Assembly (NCBI RefSeq): GCF_003545875.1
Contig: NZ_QHCS01000002.1
Span: forward strand, 1,023,501 to 1,087,500
DNA: 64,000 nucleotides
Origin: Leptospira stimsonii
GTDB lineage: Bacteria > Spirochaetota > Leptospiria > Leptospirales > Leptospiraceae
Reading direction: 5' to 3'
Below are positions 19,341-37,992 of the stretch, one piece after another. The notes under the pieces were generated by a model, which did no database searches, was not told the origin of the DNA, and worked only from the letters and a program-made list of their open reading frames with translations. The translations under genes were made by a program, and so were the position numbers. The first letter of the stretch is position 1. Each line of letters begins with the position of its first letter.

Positions 19341-20090
19341 ATGAAACTTTCTGCGGATTTTTCCGCAGGAAATCTAAACCTCCTTTTCGGAAAGGAATCG
19401 GAGTTTGTCAAATCCGGATTACAGAACTTATTCCTGGATCAAAAGGTCAAAGGATTGGTTTTGGAAAATTTTCCGGGGGGAGCCTGGATTTCTTTAGCGG
19501 GAAAACGAATCAGAACGAGTTCGGATACAACTCCCTTGTTTGTAGGAGAAATTCTCACGTTAGCAGTTAAGCCGGGTAGAAAAGGGATCGAACTCAAGAT
19601 CGTGGAAAGAGAATGGTCCGGAAACGAAAACCCACTCTCCAAACTACAAGGAATCGGAATGAGCGTGCGAGACTTATCCGAAAAATTGACCGGACAAAAT
19701 CCGTCCGATAACTCAGTGGAAACTTCCCTCCTACGAGTTTTAAAAACATACTATCCATTTATAGAATGGGGTCCGGAATTGCCGCATTTTCGCTGGGACT
19801 TTCCTAATGGACATGCCGAAGGAACCTTGGATGGAAAACAGGAGACAAAAAAATTTCTCTTTCGCATTCAAACTGAAAAAACGGGAAAGACCCTAGTCTT
19901 GTTCTTATGGAGAGAAAAATCGTCGGAAGACCTTCAAATCAACGCTACTTTTGATAATTTTAAAATGTACTTGCACGCTTGCCAAAACAAAGAAAAATTT
20001 AAGAGAATCCTGAATGAATCCTCTGTGAGCTTCCAAGGATACAATCTTGCTTATAAACCTTCGCTCACTCAGAAGGAATGGAATGCGTAA
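19341..20090 (+). CDS. FliK/YlqG-like protein
   Basis: 249 residues with no signal peptide or membrane segment. ATG 19341 has AAGAGGTGG upstream at good spacing. The C-terminal part (about 150-245: KTLVLFLWREKSSEDLQI followed by an amphipathic helix, then SSVSFQGYNLAYKP) resembles the hook-length control protein FliK C-terminal fold in order of strands and helix. The gene sits between rnhB and an FlhB C-domain gene, as ylqG does in Bacillus. The long proline/threonine-rich linker of true FliK is absent. FliK is known to interact with the FlhB C-domain, and that partner is encoded immediately downstream with no intervening base. The assignment rests on position and weak pattern, so function is provisional. 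Confidence 0.6.
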   Translation: MKLSADFSAGNLNLLFGKESEFVKSGLQNLFLDQKVKGLVLENFPGGAWISLAGKRIRTSSDTTPLFVGEILTLAVKPGRKGIELKIVEREWSGNENPLSKLQGIGMSVRDLSEKLTGQNPSDNSVETSLLRVLKTYYPFIEWGPELPHFRWDFPNGHAEGTLDGKQETKKFLFRIQTEKTGKTLVLFLWREKSSEDLQINATFDNFKMYLHACQNKEKFKRILNESSVSFQGYNLAYKPSLTQKEWNA

Positions 20091-20354
20091 ATGATCAGTG
20101 TGGCACTTAAATTCATACCCCAAAAGGACGATGCTCCCGTAATCACTGCGTCAGCCTCCGGTCTTTTGGGTGATACCATTCATAAGATCGCAAAAAGAAA
20201 CTTGGTTCCCGTCGTTGAAAATCCGATTCTCGCAGAAACCTTGTCCGGACTCCCGGTCGGTCAAGAAATCCCTGAAAATTTGTATAGAGCCGTCGGTGCG
20301 ATCTTTTCGATGATCTTAGAATCGGATCTAAGTTCGGGAAAAAGGAAAATCTAA
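20091..20354 (+). CDS. fhlB: FlhB C-terminal-domain homologue (FhlB/YlqH type)
   Basis: 87-residue protein corresponding only to the cytoplasmic C-terminal domain of the flagellar/type III export switch protein FlhB. The stretch KDDAPVITASASG ... IAKRNLVPVVENPILAETL ... VGQEIPENLYRAVGAIF aligns with FlhB just downstream of its NPTH self-cleavage site; the cleavage motif and all membrane helices are absent. Stand-alone homologues can partly replace the FlhB C-domain in some bacteria. It starts on the base after the FliK-like stop and ends two bases before the HD-GYP gene, so the three are probably one unit. Full-length flhB is not in the window. Confidence 0.9.
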   Translation: MISVALKFIPQKDDAPVITASASGLLGDTIHKIAKRNLVPVVENPILAETLSGLPVGQEIPENLYRAVGAIFSMILESDLSSGKRKI

Positions 20355-20355
20355 T

Positions 20356-21546
20356 ATGAAAAAGTTTGCCGTCTCTGAACTCAAACCGGGCATGAGGTTT
20401 TCAAAACCCGTCTACTTAGATAAAGAAAATCTTTTTATCACCTCCAATACTCCGGTCACGGATAGCGATCTTGATCGATTGAATAAGTTCGGAATTCAGG
20501 AAGTGATGACGGCGGGTGAATTATTGCAAATCGGCAATTCTGCAAGTTCGGATCCGAGTCATTTGGAAACGAATATCGATGACATGATCGTCAATACGAT
20601 TGTAGACGACGATCTCCAGCCTCTCAAAGCGATTTATGATAATCTCAACCGAATCAAAGTTACATTTAGTAACCTTTACAGAGAGACCACACAAATTCTG
20701 CAAGATGTCTTTAAAAAAACACTTGAGGAGAAACCGCTCGAGGTGACTCCCGTGAGAGAGATCGCGGAAAAGCTTACGGACTTCGTCCGCTCTAATCAGA
20801 ACATTTCTTATCTCATTCTATCCAACAATCCGAGCGGATATTATCTTTATAATCAAATCGCGAACGCGACTTTCTATTCTCTCATCATGGGAAAGCTTTT
20901 GGAATATTCCAGACCGAAGATGATCGATCTCGGAATCTCCTGTTTACTCGCAGACATCGGAATGTGTAAGGTTCCCGCAACTGTTTCCGAAAAAAACGAA
21001 CAACTCACGGACGAAGAATTCAAAACGATCATGAAACATACGATCTTGGGTTATCAAATTCTTTCTCAAAGAATGAAACTCAAAAATAATCTCGCGATCG
21101 TAGCTCTTCAACATCACGAACGATACGACGGAAACGGTTATCCTCAAAAATTATCTTCGAACGCTATCGAGGAGCAGGCAAGAATCTATGCGATTGCGGA
21201 TAACTTTTCAGCTTTGGTTACCAATCGCCCTCATCGTAAAAAAATTCTTCCACACGAAGCGATCAAATCAATGATCAGCATGGACGTCGGCAAATTCGAT
21301 CTAAAACTAGTGCGCTCTCTTTTGAACCATCTTTCTCTTTATCCAGTCGGTTCTTGTGTGGAGCTTTCCGATAAAAGAATCGGGGTGGTCTTGGGTCCCA
21401 ATCCGGACAAACCGATTCGTCCCTGCATTCGTATTATAAAAGATGAATACGGTGAAATGGTCCGAAATTTGATTCTTGTGGATCTTCTTCGCGACACGAA
21501 TCTTTTTATTTCACGACCCGTCGACCTTCAGGAAATTACCGGCTGA
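20356..21546 (+). CDS. HD-GYP-family protein with degenerate metal site
   Basis: 396 residues. The N-terminal 55 residues (KKFAVSELKPGMRFSKPVY) match the small domain that often precedes HD-GYP modules. The C-terminal half follows the HD-GYP pattern: KHTILGYQIL, QHHERYDGNGYP and IADNFSALVTNRPHR keep the second-shell His, the double His, the GYP motif and the final Asp. But the hallmark HD is Ala199-Asp200 in LLADIGM, and the earlier metal His in the QHS-type helix reads NQIANAT. At least two metal ligands are therefore missing. HD-GYP proteins normally hydrolyse cyclic di-GMP; this one may bind rather than cleave. It sits immediately after fhlB. Confidence 0.85.
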   Translation: MKKFAVSELKPGMRFSKPVYLDKENLFITSNTPVTDSDLDRLNKFGIQEVMTAGELLQIGNSASSDPSHLETNIDDMIVNTIVDDDLQPLKAIYDNLNRIKVTFSNLYRETTQILQDVFKKTLEEKPLEVTPVREIAEKLTDFVRSNQNISYLILSNNPSGYYLYNQIANATFYSLIMGKLLEYSRPKMIDLGISCLLADIGMCKVPATVSEKNEQLTDEEFKTIMKHTILGYQILSQRMKLKNNLAIVALQHHERYDGNGYPQKLSSNAIEEQARIYAIADNFSALVTNRPHRKKILPHEAIKSMISMDVGKFDLKLVRSLLNHLSLYPVGSCVELSDKRIGVVLGPNPDKPIRPCIRIIKDEYGEMVRNLILVDLLRDTNLFISRPVDLQEITG

Positions 21547-21555
21547 TTTTTTTCC

Positions 21556-21906
21556 TTGCTGGAATCCAGAAAACAAAAAGGGATCGAAGGGGAAAATCTC
21601 GCCTGCAATTTCTTGGTATCGATCGGTCATGAAATTCTCAAACGAAATTTCCGGTTTTCCCGCTTTGAAATCGACATAATCTCTTCAAAAGGAGAAGAAC
21701 TTCATTTTGTGGAAGTCAAGAACTGGAAAGAACCCGGAACGTTCGATCCCCGTTTTTCTCTCAACCAAGCTAAACAATCCCGAATGAGAAAAGCCGCCGA
21801 GGCTTTTTTGGCCCAAGATCTATCCTTTCAAAACCATTTTGTCTCATTCGACCTTGTCTTCATAAATTCAAAAAAGGGATGTGAATATTATCCTCAGCTC
21901 TTTTGA
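21556..21906 (+). CDS. yraN: YraN/UPF0102 family endonuclease-fold protein
   Basis: 116 residues from TTG 21556. The restriction-endonuclease-like core is visible as GENLACNFLVSIGHEILKRNFR, then EIDIISSKGEELHFVEVKN with the Asp, Glu and Lys of a PD-(D/E)xK site. The C-terminal QAKQSRMRKAAEAFL helix and VSFDLVFI strand are typical. The family is widespread and still poorly characterised, with suggested roles in recombination or nucleic acid processing. It commonly lies near rnhB and comM/dprA, as here. It starts nine bases after the HD-GYP stop. Confidence 0.93.
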   Translation: MLESRKQKGIEGENLACNFLVSIGHEILKRNFRFSRFEIDIISSKGEELHFVEVKNWKEPGTFDPRFSLNQAKQSRMRKAAEAFLAQDLSFQNHFVSFDLVFINSKKGCEYYPQLF

Positions 21907-21950
21907 AATAGTGCATTAAGGTACTTCCAACAAGCACCGAATTCTTAAAT

Positions 21951-23749
<1,799 letters not shown>

Positions 23750-23993
23750 TCTATCCCTCCAAAGAATACCGTTCCTAAGCTGAAAACGAAAGAGTAACTT
23801 ACCGTTTTTTTTTGAGAAAAAAGTACGTACATCCGGACTTTCGAAATCAGCAAAGGGGATCGATCTCGACTTAGGGAAAGTGTGGTAGGGAAATTAGATA
23901 GAATAGGGGATTCTTGGAAAAATTAAAGGGAATTGAGGAGGAATCTAAAAAACTAGTTTCAAATACCTTCCCCCTCTGTAATTTTGCACTGAA

Positions 23994-24368
23994 ATGTTTC
24001 GTATCACGGTTTTCCTGCTTCCAGGGATCATTTTTTTTCTAGCAGGCTGTGGAAACCGACTGATTCGAAAAGATGCAGTCGCTCAAATTAACGAGCACTA
24101 CGCGGATAAGACTTACTACCTGATTCAAGACAAGAAGGTTTCCAATACGGAGACGTTTAAGAAAGGAATGCTTGTGAAGATCTACATCGAATCCACACCT
24201 TCGATGGTTAAGATCAAGTGTTATCCGGCGGATCACAAAAGAGAATACGCCATCGGAAGGATGATCATCTATCAATTGAACGATGAATACAGCGGAAAAA
24301 AGATTACGATAGAGGATCTGGATAAACTGATAGCTAATGAACTCGTGGAATACAAAAAGAAAAAATAG
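23994..24368 (+). CDS. Small lipoprotein upstream of the type II secretion operon
   Basis: 124 residues with a lipoprotein signal: hydrophobic residues 4-17 ending in FLAGC, so Cys19 is the likely lipidated residue. The mature part is about 105 residues, basic at the C-terminus (EYKKKK), with predicted alternating strands (KTYYLIQDKKV, LVKIYIESTPSMVKIKCYP) and a short helix (IEDLDKLIANELVEY). I do not recognise the family. It lies directly upstream of a LysM/M23 endopeptidase and gspC, in the same orientation. Short lipoproteins near gspD are often secretin pilotins, so that is a candidate role by inference only. Confidence 0.7.
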   Translation: MFRITVFLLPGIIFFLAGCGNRLIRKDAVAQINEHYADKTYYLIQDKKVSNTETFKKGMLVKIYIESTPSMVKIKCYPADHKREYAIGRMIIYQLNDEYSGKKITIEDLDKLIANELVEYKKKK

Positions 24369-24405
24369 ATCCTCCCGAAGAGGCGGTTCAAGATCGGCAA
24401 CTCGG

Positions 24406-25350
24406 ATGTCCGATACTAAAAAGGTGAACGGAAAGTTTTTTTTGATTCCCCTCATCTCCTCTTTGGTTCTGTCTTCTTCTTTGGGAGCGGATCCTCTGAA
24501 GAATTACGACGCGGAAATTTCCGAATACACCAATAAGGATTCTTCCTTTTTTACGGACAAAGAAGAACGTAAAATAAAACAATTGTTCTCTCAATCGCCT
24601 GAAAACTGGCAAGAAGAGAAATACTCCCTCAATTATCATAAAGACAAATCGAATCTGGAACTTCCAAGTTTCATCAGCGTCAATCGAATCATCTCCTCTA
24701 AAATCGTTAGCCATAGCGGTGTAGTTTATAAGAATTACGTTGTAAAGCCGAAGGACACTCTTTCTAAAATCGCAAGAATTATGAAAACCTCGGTACAAAA
24801 GGTAAGTTCCGCAAACGGACTCAAGAAAAACTCAACTCTCCAAGTAGGACAAAATATTTCCATTCCCGTTCAAGTGCGAAATGCAAGTCGTGAGAGAGTC
24901 GAGTTCCGAAAAGTTTTTGTTTCCCCCGTTGTGAACGCTAAGATGACTTCCCGTTTTGGGAGAAGAAAGGATCCGTTTCATACGGGTTCCGGCGGTTATC
25001 ATAGCGGCGTCGACTTCGGCGGAGCACAAGGTTCTCCCATTTTGGCTTCTGCAGACGGGATCGTATCCTTTACAGGCGTAAACGGCGGATACGGAAATAC
25101 TGTCATCATCGATCACGAGAACGGCTACAAGACCATGTATGCGCATTGTGCAAAAATTACCATCGAGCAGGGAACGAGAGTCAGCGCAGGAACGGTCATA
25201 GGTGCCGTTGGCAGAACCGGTTCGGCGACGGGTCCTCACTTGCATTTCGAAGTATTCTTAAATGGAAATCGGATCAATCCGGAAGTTGCCTTAAGAAAGA
25301 CCTTGAAGATTGTGACTCCCTTAGACCCCGGTAAATTTGCCAGACTCTAA
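24406..25350 (+). CDS. LysM and M23 peptidoglycan endopeptidase
   Basis: 314 residues from ATG 24406, chosen because it gives a normal signal peptide (KVNGKFFLIPLISSLVLSSS then SLGA); an ATG at 24337 overlapping the upstream gene would add a basic extension. A LysM module lies at about 112-155 (YVVKPKDTLSKIARIMKTS ... LQVGQNISIPV). The C-terminal peptidase M23 domain has the metal ligands in HSGVDFGG (HxxxD) and the HLHF motif of PHLHFEV, with the Zn-side His in MYAHC, so it should be an active zinc endopeptidase cutting cross-links. Position between a lipoprotein and gspC suggests that it opens peptidoglycan for secretion system assembly, which is inference. Confidence 0.92.
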   Translation: MSDTKKVNGKFFLIPLISSLVLSSSLGADPLKNYDAEISEYTNKDSSFFTDKEERKIKQLFSQSPENWQEEKYSLNYHKDKSNLELPSFISVNRIISSKIVSHSGVVYKNYVVKPKDTLSKIARIMKTSVQKVSSANGLKKNSTLQVGQNISIPVQVRNASRERVEFRKVFVSPVVNAKMTSRFGRRKDPFHTGSGGYHSGVDFGGAQGSPILASADGIVSFTGVNGGYGNTVIIDHENGYKTMYAHCAKITIEQGTRVSAGTVIGAVGRTGSATGPHLHFEVFLNGNRINPEVALRKTLKIVTPLDPGKFARL

Positions 25351-25384
25351 ACATCCTTTCGAGATTGGATGTTATTCAAATCTC
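25351..25384 (+). other. Possible H-type pseudoknot in the leader of gspC
   Basis: Immediately after the peptidase stop, ACATCC (25351-25356) can pair with GGATGT (25367-25372), while GAGATT in its loop (25361-25366) can pair with AATCTC (25379-25384). The interlocked order is that of an H-type pseudoknot. Each stem is only six base pairs, so chance is possible. It could affect termination or translation of gspC 28 bases downstream. Confidence 0.3.
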
Positions 25385-25409
25385 TGAAAGAAATTTACTG
25401 ATCGGATCC

Positions 25410-26314
<905 letters not shown>

Positions 26315-26320
26315 AAAAAA

Positions 26321-28108
<1,788 letters not shown>

Positions 28109-28109
28109 G

Positions 28110-29783
<1,674 letters not shown>

Positions 29784-29787
29784 ACAA

Positions 29788-31014
<1,227 letters not shown>

Positions 31015-31035
31015 ATTAGAATAAGGAGAATTCAA

Positions 31036-31512
31036 TTGAATCTGTCCAAATTAAAAAGAAAATACAGAAAAGGTCTCACACTGATAGAACTCGCCGTTGT
31101 CGTGATTATTTTAGGAGCGCTCATCGCTTTGGTTTATTCCAACTTTCGTCCGGGTGAAATCAGCGATGATACTGCGGCTCTGAAACTTAAGAAAGACGCT
31201 TACGAATTACAATCACATCTCGAAAGATACGCCCAGAGATATGGATCTTATCCGAGCGACGAACAAGGATTAGAGGCTCTTGTTGAAAAACCGACAACCG
31301 GAGAAGTGCCTGAAGATTGGAAACCGATCCTGAGTAAAAAAGGAGCGATCAACGATCCTTGGGGAACATCTTATAAACTCAAAAGAGACTCCGGTGGTGA
31401 CGTTCAAATCTTTACCTTAGGTAAGGATAAAAAAGAGGGCGGAGAAGGCAAAAATGCTGACTTCAACATTCTCAACGAAGACGAATATCCTTCCGACTTC
31501 CGCAGAAAATAA
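31036..31512 (+). CDS. gspG: Type II secretion major pseudopilin GspG
   Basis: Major subunit of the periplasmic pseudopilus. 158 residues from TTG 31036, with AAGGAG nine bases upstream. The leader KRKYRKG is cut before LTLIELAVVVIILGAL, with Glu at position 5 of the mature chain, as recognised by prepilin peptidase. The GspG core SYPSDEQGLEALVEKPTTGEVP and DPWGTSYKLKRD is present, with the calcium-binding loop region following. A prepilin peptidase (gspO) is not in the window. Confidence 0.97.
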   Translation: MNLSKLKRKYRKGLTLIELAVVVIILGALIALVYSNFRPGEISDDTAALKLKKDAYELQSHLERYAQRYGSYPSDEQGLEALVEKPTTGEVPEDWKPILSKKGAINDPWGTSYKLKRDSGGDVQIFTLGKDKKEGGEGKNADFNILNEDEYPSDFRRK

Positions 31513-31533
31513 ACTTCCTTCTCCTTTCCGGTT

Positions 31534-32106
31534 ATGAAAATAAGAAATATCCGGAAAGGATTTACCCTGATCGAGTTGATCGTGGTGATCGCGATCCTCG
31601 CGGGGTTAATTAGTATTCTTGCAACTACCGCGGCAAACTTCATCGTTCCCTCTAGTTCGGACGCGGCACAAACCCTCAAACAAGCGGCCGAATTTTGTTA
31701 TCGCAAATCGATTCTTACGAACACGACCATGGTTTTGGAATTGGATATTGAAAACGACACGTACACCGTAAAAAAACTCGTTAGAGACGAAGGCGGCCTC
31801 AAAGAAGTATTGGTTTTTAAACCTCAAAAACTTCCATACAATTCCGAAATCATAGATATCACCGACATTCGAGGTTTTCGATATACAAAGGGAATCGTAA
31901 AAGTTCCTTTTACCTATTTAGGCATCGCCGCTGATTATAGCATTCACTTGGGAAACGATCCGTCCATTTATCGAACCTTGATCATCTATCGTTACGGAGG
32001 AAAGGTTACCGTTCTGGAAGGGGAACAATTTCACACTTCTTCCAACCTCTCAAACGATAAAAATTGGAAAGAACAACAGGATGAAAACGAACAACAGCAA
32101 CCTTAA
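31534..32106 (+). CDS. gspH: Minor pseudopilin, GspH-like
   Basis: 190-residue pseudopilin. After a leader KIRNIRKG comes FTLIELIVVIAILAGLISIL with Glu5, a type IV prepilin N-terminal helix. The globular part (SSDAAQTLKQAAEFCYRKSI ... LVFKPQKLPYNSEII) has the GspH-type order of a helix followed by strands. The extreme C-terminus (KEQQDENEQQQP) is glutamine-rich and overlaps the next gene by 26 bases. Position after gspG supports GspH; the family is too variable for certainty. Confidence 0.85.
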   Translation: MKIRNIRKGFTLIELIVVIAILAGLISILATTAANFIVPSSSDAAQTLKQAAEFCYRKSILTNTTMVLELDIENDTYTVKKLVRDEGGLKEVLVFKPQKLPYNSEIIDITDIRGFRYTKGIVKVPFTYLGIAADYSIHLGNDPSIYRTLIIYRYGGKVTVLEGEQFHTSSNLSNDKNWKEQQDENEQQQP

Positions 32107-32629
32107 ATTCTTCTCCAAATGGAAACGGTTCCGGAATCCTTTTCGAAAGGGTTTCAACCTGATCGAAGTATCCATCGCTCTCGCGTTAGCCGGAATCGCG
32201 ATGACGTATACGTATATGGTCATTTCCAACGGGATCAGACAACAAAGACTCGCGGCTGTGATGTCAAACGCGGTTCATCTCGCAAAGATCAAGATGGCTC
32301 AGATCGATTCCGTCTCGGTTCTTCAATCCGACAATACGTCCGGAGAAATTCCGGGTTATCCGGGTTATAGTTTTAAAACACAGATCGGGGAAGAGGATAT
32401 GGATCTTCTCAAACTCGCGGGTAAGGAAGGTAAAAAACCGGAAGACCTGTTGGGTGGAAGAGATTCCGAGATGAACAAGCTGATTATGCGAAGATCCGGT
32501 CAAGCGAATCAGGGAGCTTCCACGGCAGGGATCATTCGAGTTTTTAGAATTAAGGTTACGATCAATTATCCTACGGGAAGTGGAACGGAATCTTATACTG
32601 CGGAAACATTCAAATCGGCTCAGTATTGA
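32081..32629 (+). CDS. gspI: Minor pseudopilin, GspI-like
   Basis: 182 residues. The leader is unusually long and basic (KTNNSNLKFFSKWKRFRNPFRKG) and is followed by FNLIEVSIALALAGIAMTYTY with Glu5. The helix continues into HLAKIKMAQIDS, typical of GspI. The remainder is short and probably forms the tip complex with GspJ and GspK. It starts 26 bases inside gspH and stops one base before gspJ. GspI assignment rests on position and the short globular part. Confidence 0.83.
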   Translation: MKTNNSNLKFFSKWKRFRNPFRKGFNLIEVSIALALAGIAMTYTYMVISNGIRQQRLAAVMSNAVHLAKIKMAQIDSVSVLQSDNTSGEIPGYPGYSFKTQIGEEDMDLLKLAGKEGKKPEDLLGGRDSEMNKLIMRRSGQANQGASTAGIIRVFRIKVTINYPTGSGTESYTAETFKSAQY

Positions 32630-33237
32630 TATGAAAAAGATACGTTTCAAATTCTACCGCAATGGATTCACGTTGATCGAAATTTCGATCGTAGTGATGA
32701 TTTTGGGCGTGATCTTCACAGGAATTTTCTCCACGTATTATACTGCTTTGAAAATCTCAAGGGAATCCTCTTCTCCGGGAGGAGCTTCCAAAAGAGACAT
32801 TCTACTCGCAATGGAAAATGTTCGTAGTACGATTTCAATGGCTTACTTTCACCAAACACAGAGAAGGTTGATCTTCGTTGGAAAAAACGACGGAAGAGGA
32901 ATCGACCGTAAGGATCGTTTGGACTTTGCCGCGACCCATCCCAACTCGGAAGAAACATCCATGCCGGAAGTCAGAGAAGTCGGATTCTATCTCAAACCGA
33001 TGCCGGATCAACCCGATTATAATTTTCTCATTCGAAGAGAAGACGAGATGGTGGACCGTTATCCGAAATCGGGCGGAACCGAATACACTCTCCTCAGTCA
33101 CGTGAAAAGTTTTCAATTAAAGTATTCCAGAACGGGCGCCAAATGGGAAGACGAATGGGATTCCAAACTCACAAAGGTTCTACCGAGACTCATTCGAATC
33201 GAGATGATCGTAAATTCCGGTAAAAAGGAGGTCCGCT

Positions 33238-34410
<1,173 letters not shown>

Positions 34411-34415
34411 AAGTA

Positions 34416-36043
<1,628 letters not shown>

Positions 36044-36050
36044 GATCATT

Positions 36051-36575
36051 ATGCTCGAAAAATTAGAACCAAGAGAAAGACTGATCGTCCTCGGTGGAAT
36101 CGGAGCGATTCTTCTTTTGATCGTATTTTTAGCGATCCAAAAAATCGTAAGTATTCGCCAGGGTTTGACGGAAAGAGTTCAAGATTCAAGAACCGCTCCG
36201 GTAAAACTGGATAAGATCATCCAAGAATACAATGACTTTCGTTCTTTGGATTCTTCCGGAGGAGATTCGGACGTCAGTGCGATCTATGCAAAACTCGACG
36301 AAATTTTCGTAAGATACGGATTGAAAGAAAAGATCTCAACGATGAAAGACTCGTACGCGATCGAAGATAAAAAATACAAACGGACTACGATCGATATCAA
36401 TTTTAGATCCGTAACCCTCGATAATATATTTCGATTCGTGTATGATATAGAAAAAAACAAAATGATCAACGCGAGGGTCGAATATCTCAACTTTAGAAAA
36501 CCGTTTCAGGGGAAGGAAGTCTATGACGTTAACCTGAAATTGTCGAGTTATAGTCGAGAAGGCAATAAACGATGA
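36051..36575 (+). CDS. gspM: Type II secretion protein GspM-like
   Basis: 174 residues from ATG 36051, chosen because it gives the family pattern EKLEPRERLIVLGG followed directly by a membrane helix at about 15-33; a GTG 27 bases earlier would overlap gspL. The rest is periplasmic, with an alpha-beta pattern and no recognised motif. Short size, topology and position after gspL support GspM. It overlaps gspN by four bases (ATGA). Confidence 0.85.
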   Translation: MLEKLEPRERLIVLGGIGAILLLIVFLAIQKIVSIRQGLTERVQDSRTAPVKLDKIIQEYNDFRSLDSSGGDSDVSAIYAKLDEIFVRYGLKEKISTMKDSYAIEDKKYKRTTIDINFRSVTLDNIFRFVYDIEKNKMINARVEYLNFRKPFQGKEVYDVNLKLSSYSREGNKR

Positions 36576-37486
36576 AAAAAGAAGAAGAATTTCAGGAAGA
36601 AACAGCCCTCACTCCGGAGGAGGAAGAATTCTTAACTCTGGAACTTCAAGAAGAGGAAGAAGAGTCGGCGCCTCGATTCTCCCTCAAACAAAAACTCTAT
36701 TTGATCGCAACGGGTGTCGGCTCTTTTCTGATTTTTACGATTCTCCTTTTTCCACTCGACGAAATCATTCGAAGTTCCTTGAATACTTCCTCCACAAAAA
36801 CTGGAACGATTATTAATTTTCGGGATCTGAGTATTTCACTATTGGGAAACGTAACTCTGGACACTTTGGAGATTACGACGCCGTCTAATCTTAAAATCAA
36901 AGCCGAAGAAACGGTTCTAAAAACCTCGTTCTTCGGACTGATGAAACGTAAGTTCGACGGAAAATTCAAACTCATCTCTTTAAAAATCGACACCGAAAAC
37001 GGACCGTTTGCAAAGATTCCTCGGATCGAAGGTCAGGGAAAATTTGAAAATTTGGATGCGGGAATTGCAAGAATGGCCGGTGACCTGGATATAGAAATTC
37101 CTGCGGGCTCTTCCGGTATGATCATGGAACTTCCGGAGATCCCGTTACTCGGAGAACTCAAAAACGTCACGATCAAGAAGTTTTTGACAAAGATAAACCT
37201 TCAAGGAGGAAATCTTATCTTTAAAGATTTTACCTTGGATACGTCGATCGCTCGTTTTGATATTACCGGAAACATTCGTCTTTCTGAAAGTATTCAATTC
37301 TCACAACTCAACCTTAAAATCTGTCTGGAATTGGACCGCAACTTCGCTTTAGAAAGACAGGATATCGAAGATATGCTTACGGTTTTGAGTAAACAAAGTA
37401 ACGAGAAGTGTATTCCATTGATGGGAACGATCGGAAAGCCGGAAGCGAAGATTCCTGGATTGAGCGGCCTTCCGTCCACTCCATAA
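36572..37486 (+). CDS. gspN: Type II secretion GspN, Leptospira type
   Basis: 304 residues. A long acidic N-terminal tail (about residues 3-32, almost only Glu, Thr, Leu and Gln) precedes one membrane segment at about 42-62 (IATGVGSFLIFTILLFPL). The periplasmic part is beta-rich with an AsmA/GspN-like pattern (LSISLLGNVTLDTLEIT, GNLIFKDFTLDTSIARFDITGNIRL shortened in place). It ends with LMGTIGKPEAKIPG, as other GspN proteins do. GspN is absent from many type II systems. It closes the operon; no strong terminator follows on the plus strand. Confidence 0.88.
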   Translation: MKKEEEFQEETALTPEEEEFLTLELQEEEEESAPRFSLKQKLYLIATGVGSFLIFTILLFPLDEIIRSSLNTSSTKTGTIINFRDLSISLLGNVTLDTLEITTPSNLKIKAEETVLKTSFFGLMKRKFDGKFKLISLKIDTENGPFAKIPRIEGQGKFENLDAGIARMAGDLDIEIPAGSSGMIMELPEIPLLGELKNVTIKKFLTKINLQGGNLIFKDFTLDTSIARFDITGNIRLSESIQFSQLNLKICLELDRNFALERQDIEDMLTVLSKQSNEKCIPLMGTIGKPEAKIPGLSGLPSTP

Positions 37487-37801
37487 AATCCAAAAGACAA
37501 TTTCTAAAATCAAAATCGGATTGTTTTATTCAAATTCGAAATATTCGAATTCATAGAGAACAATAGATCCTCATAACATTCCATTCGGTTGCGAATATTC
37601 ATTCTTTTGCGGTGTGGGTCTGGCTGTAATTCATTCGACGGGTTGTATCTTTCGGTTCTAAAAAAAGATATTGCCTCGAATCGAAAATAATCCGGCTTCC
37701 TTATACGGCAGACTGAGTCAGGAGACTTCGCCTCTTTCCCGTTGCAAGACCCAACCTTGTCAAAGTAATTTTAATCGAGGTCCCCAACGTTTGCGAGGTT
37801 C

Positions 37802-37844
37802 GAGGTGCTTTAAATCCAATATGGATTTTTTCGATTCTCACCTC
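37802..37844. repeat. Nested inverted repeat
   Basis: GAGGTG (37802-37807) faces CACCTC (37839-37844), and between them AAATCC (37812-37817) faces GGATTT (37823-37828) with a five-base loop. Two short stems could form a cruciform or RNA hairpin. On the plus strand T-rich sequence follows the inner stem, so it might end gsp transcription. Confidence 0.35.
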
Positions 37845-37992
37845 CTTTAGAAATTAAACATATAATAAATCGATTTCTTATGGAAGGAATTTCTTCCGAA
37901 ACTTTGAGTTTTCCTTCCGAAATTTTCAAAGTTTTATCGAATGCGAAATCTGTTTTAAATCAGTGAGGTGCGCAAGTTGCCGATGTCTTCCT

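Noticed and set aside
20101..20117. TGGCAC resembling a sigma-54 -24 element
   Set aside because: The following -12 part does not read TTGC and the site is inside fhlB.
24337..24405. Longer start for the LysM/M23 peptidase
   Set aside because: It overlaps the lipoprotein gene and puts a long basic tail before the signal peptide; not impossible but less likely.
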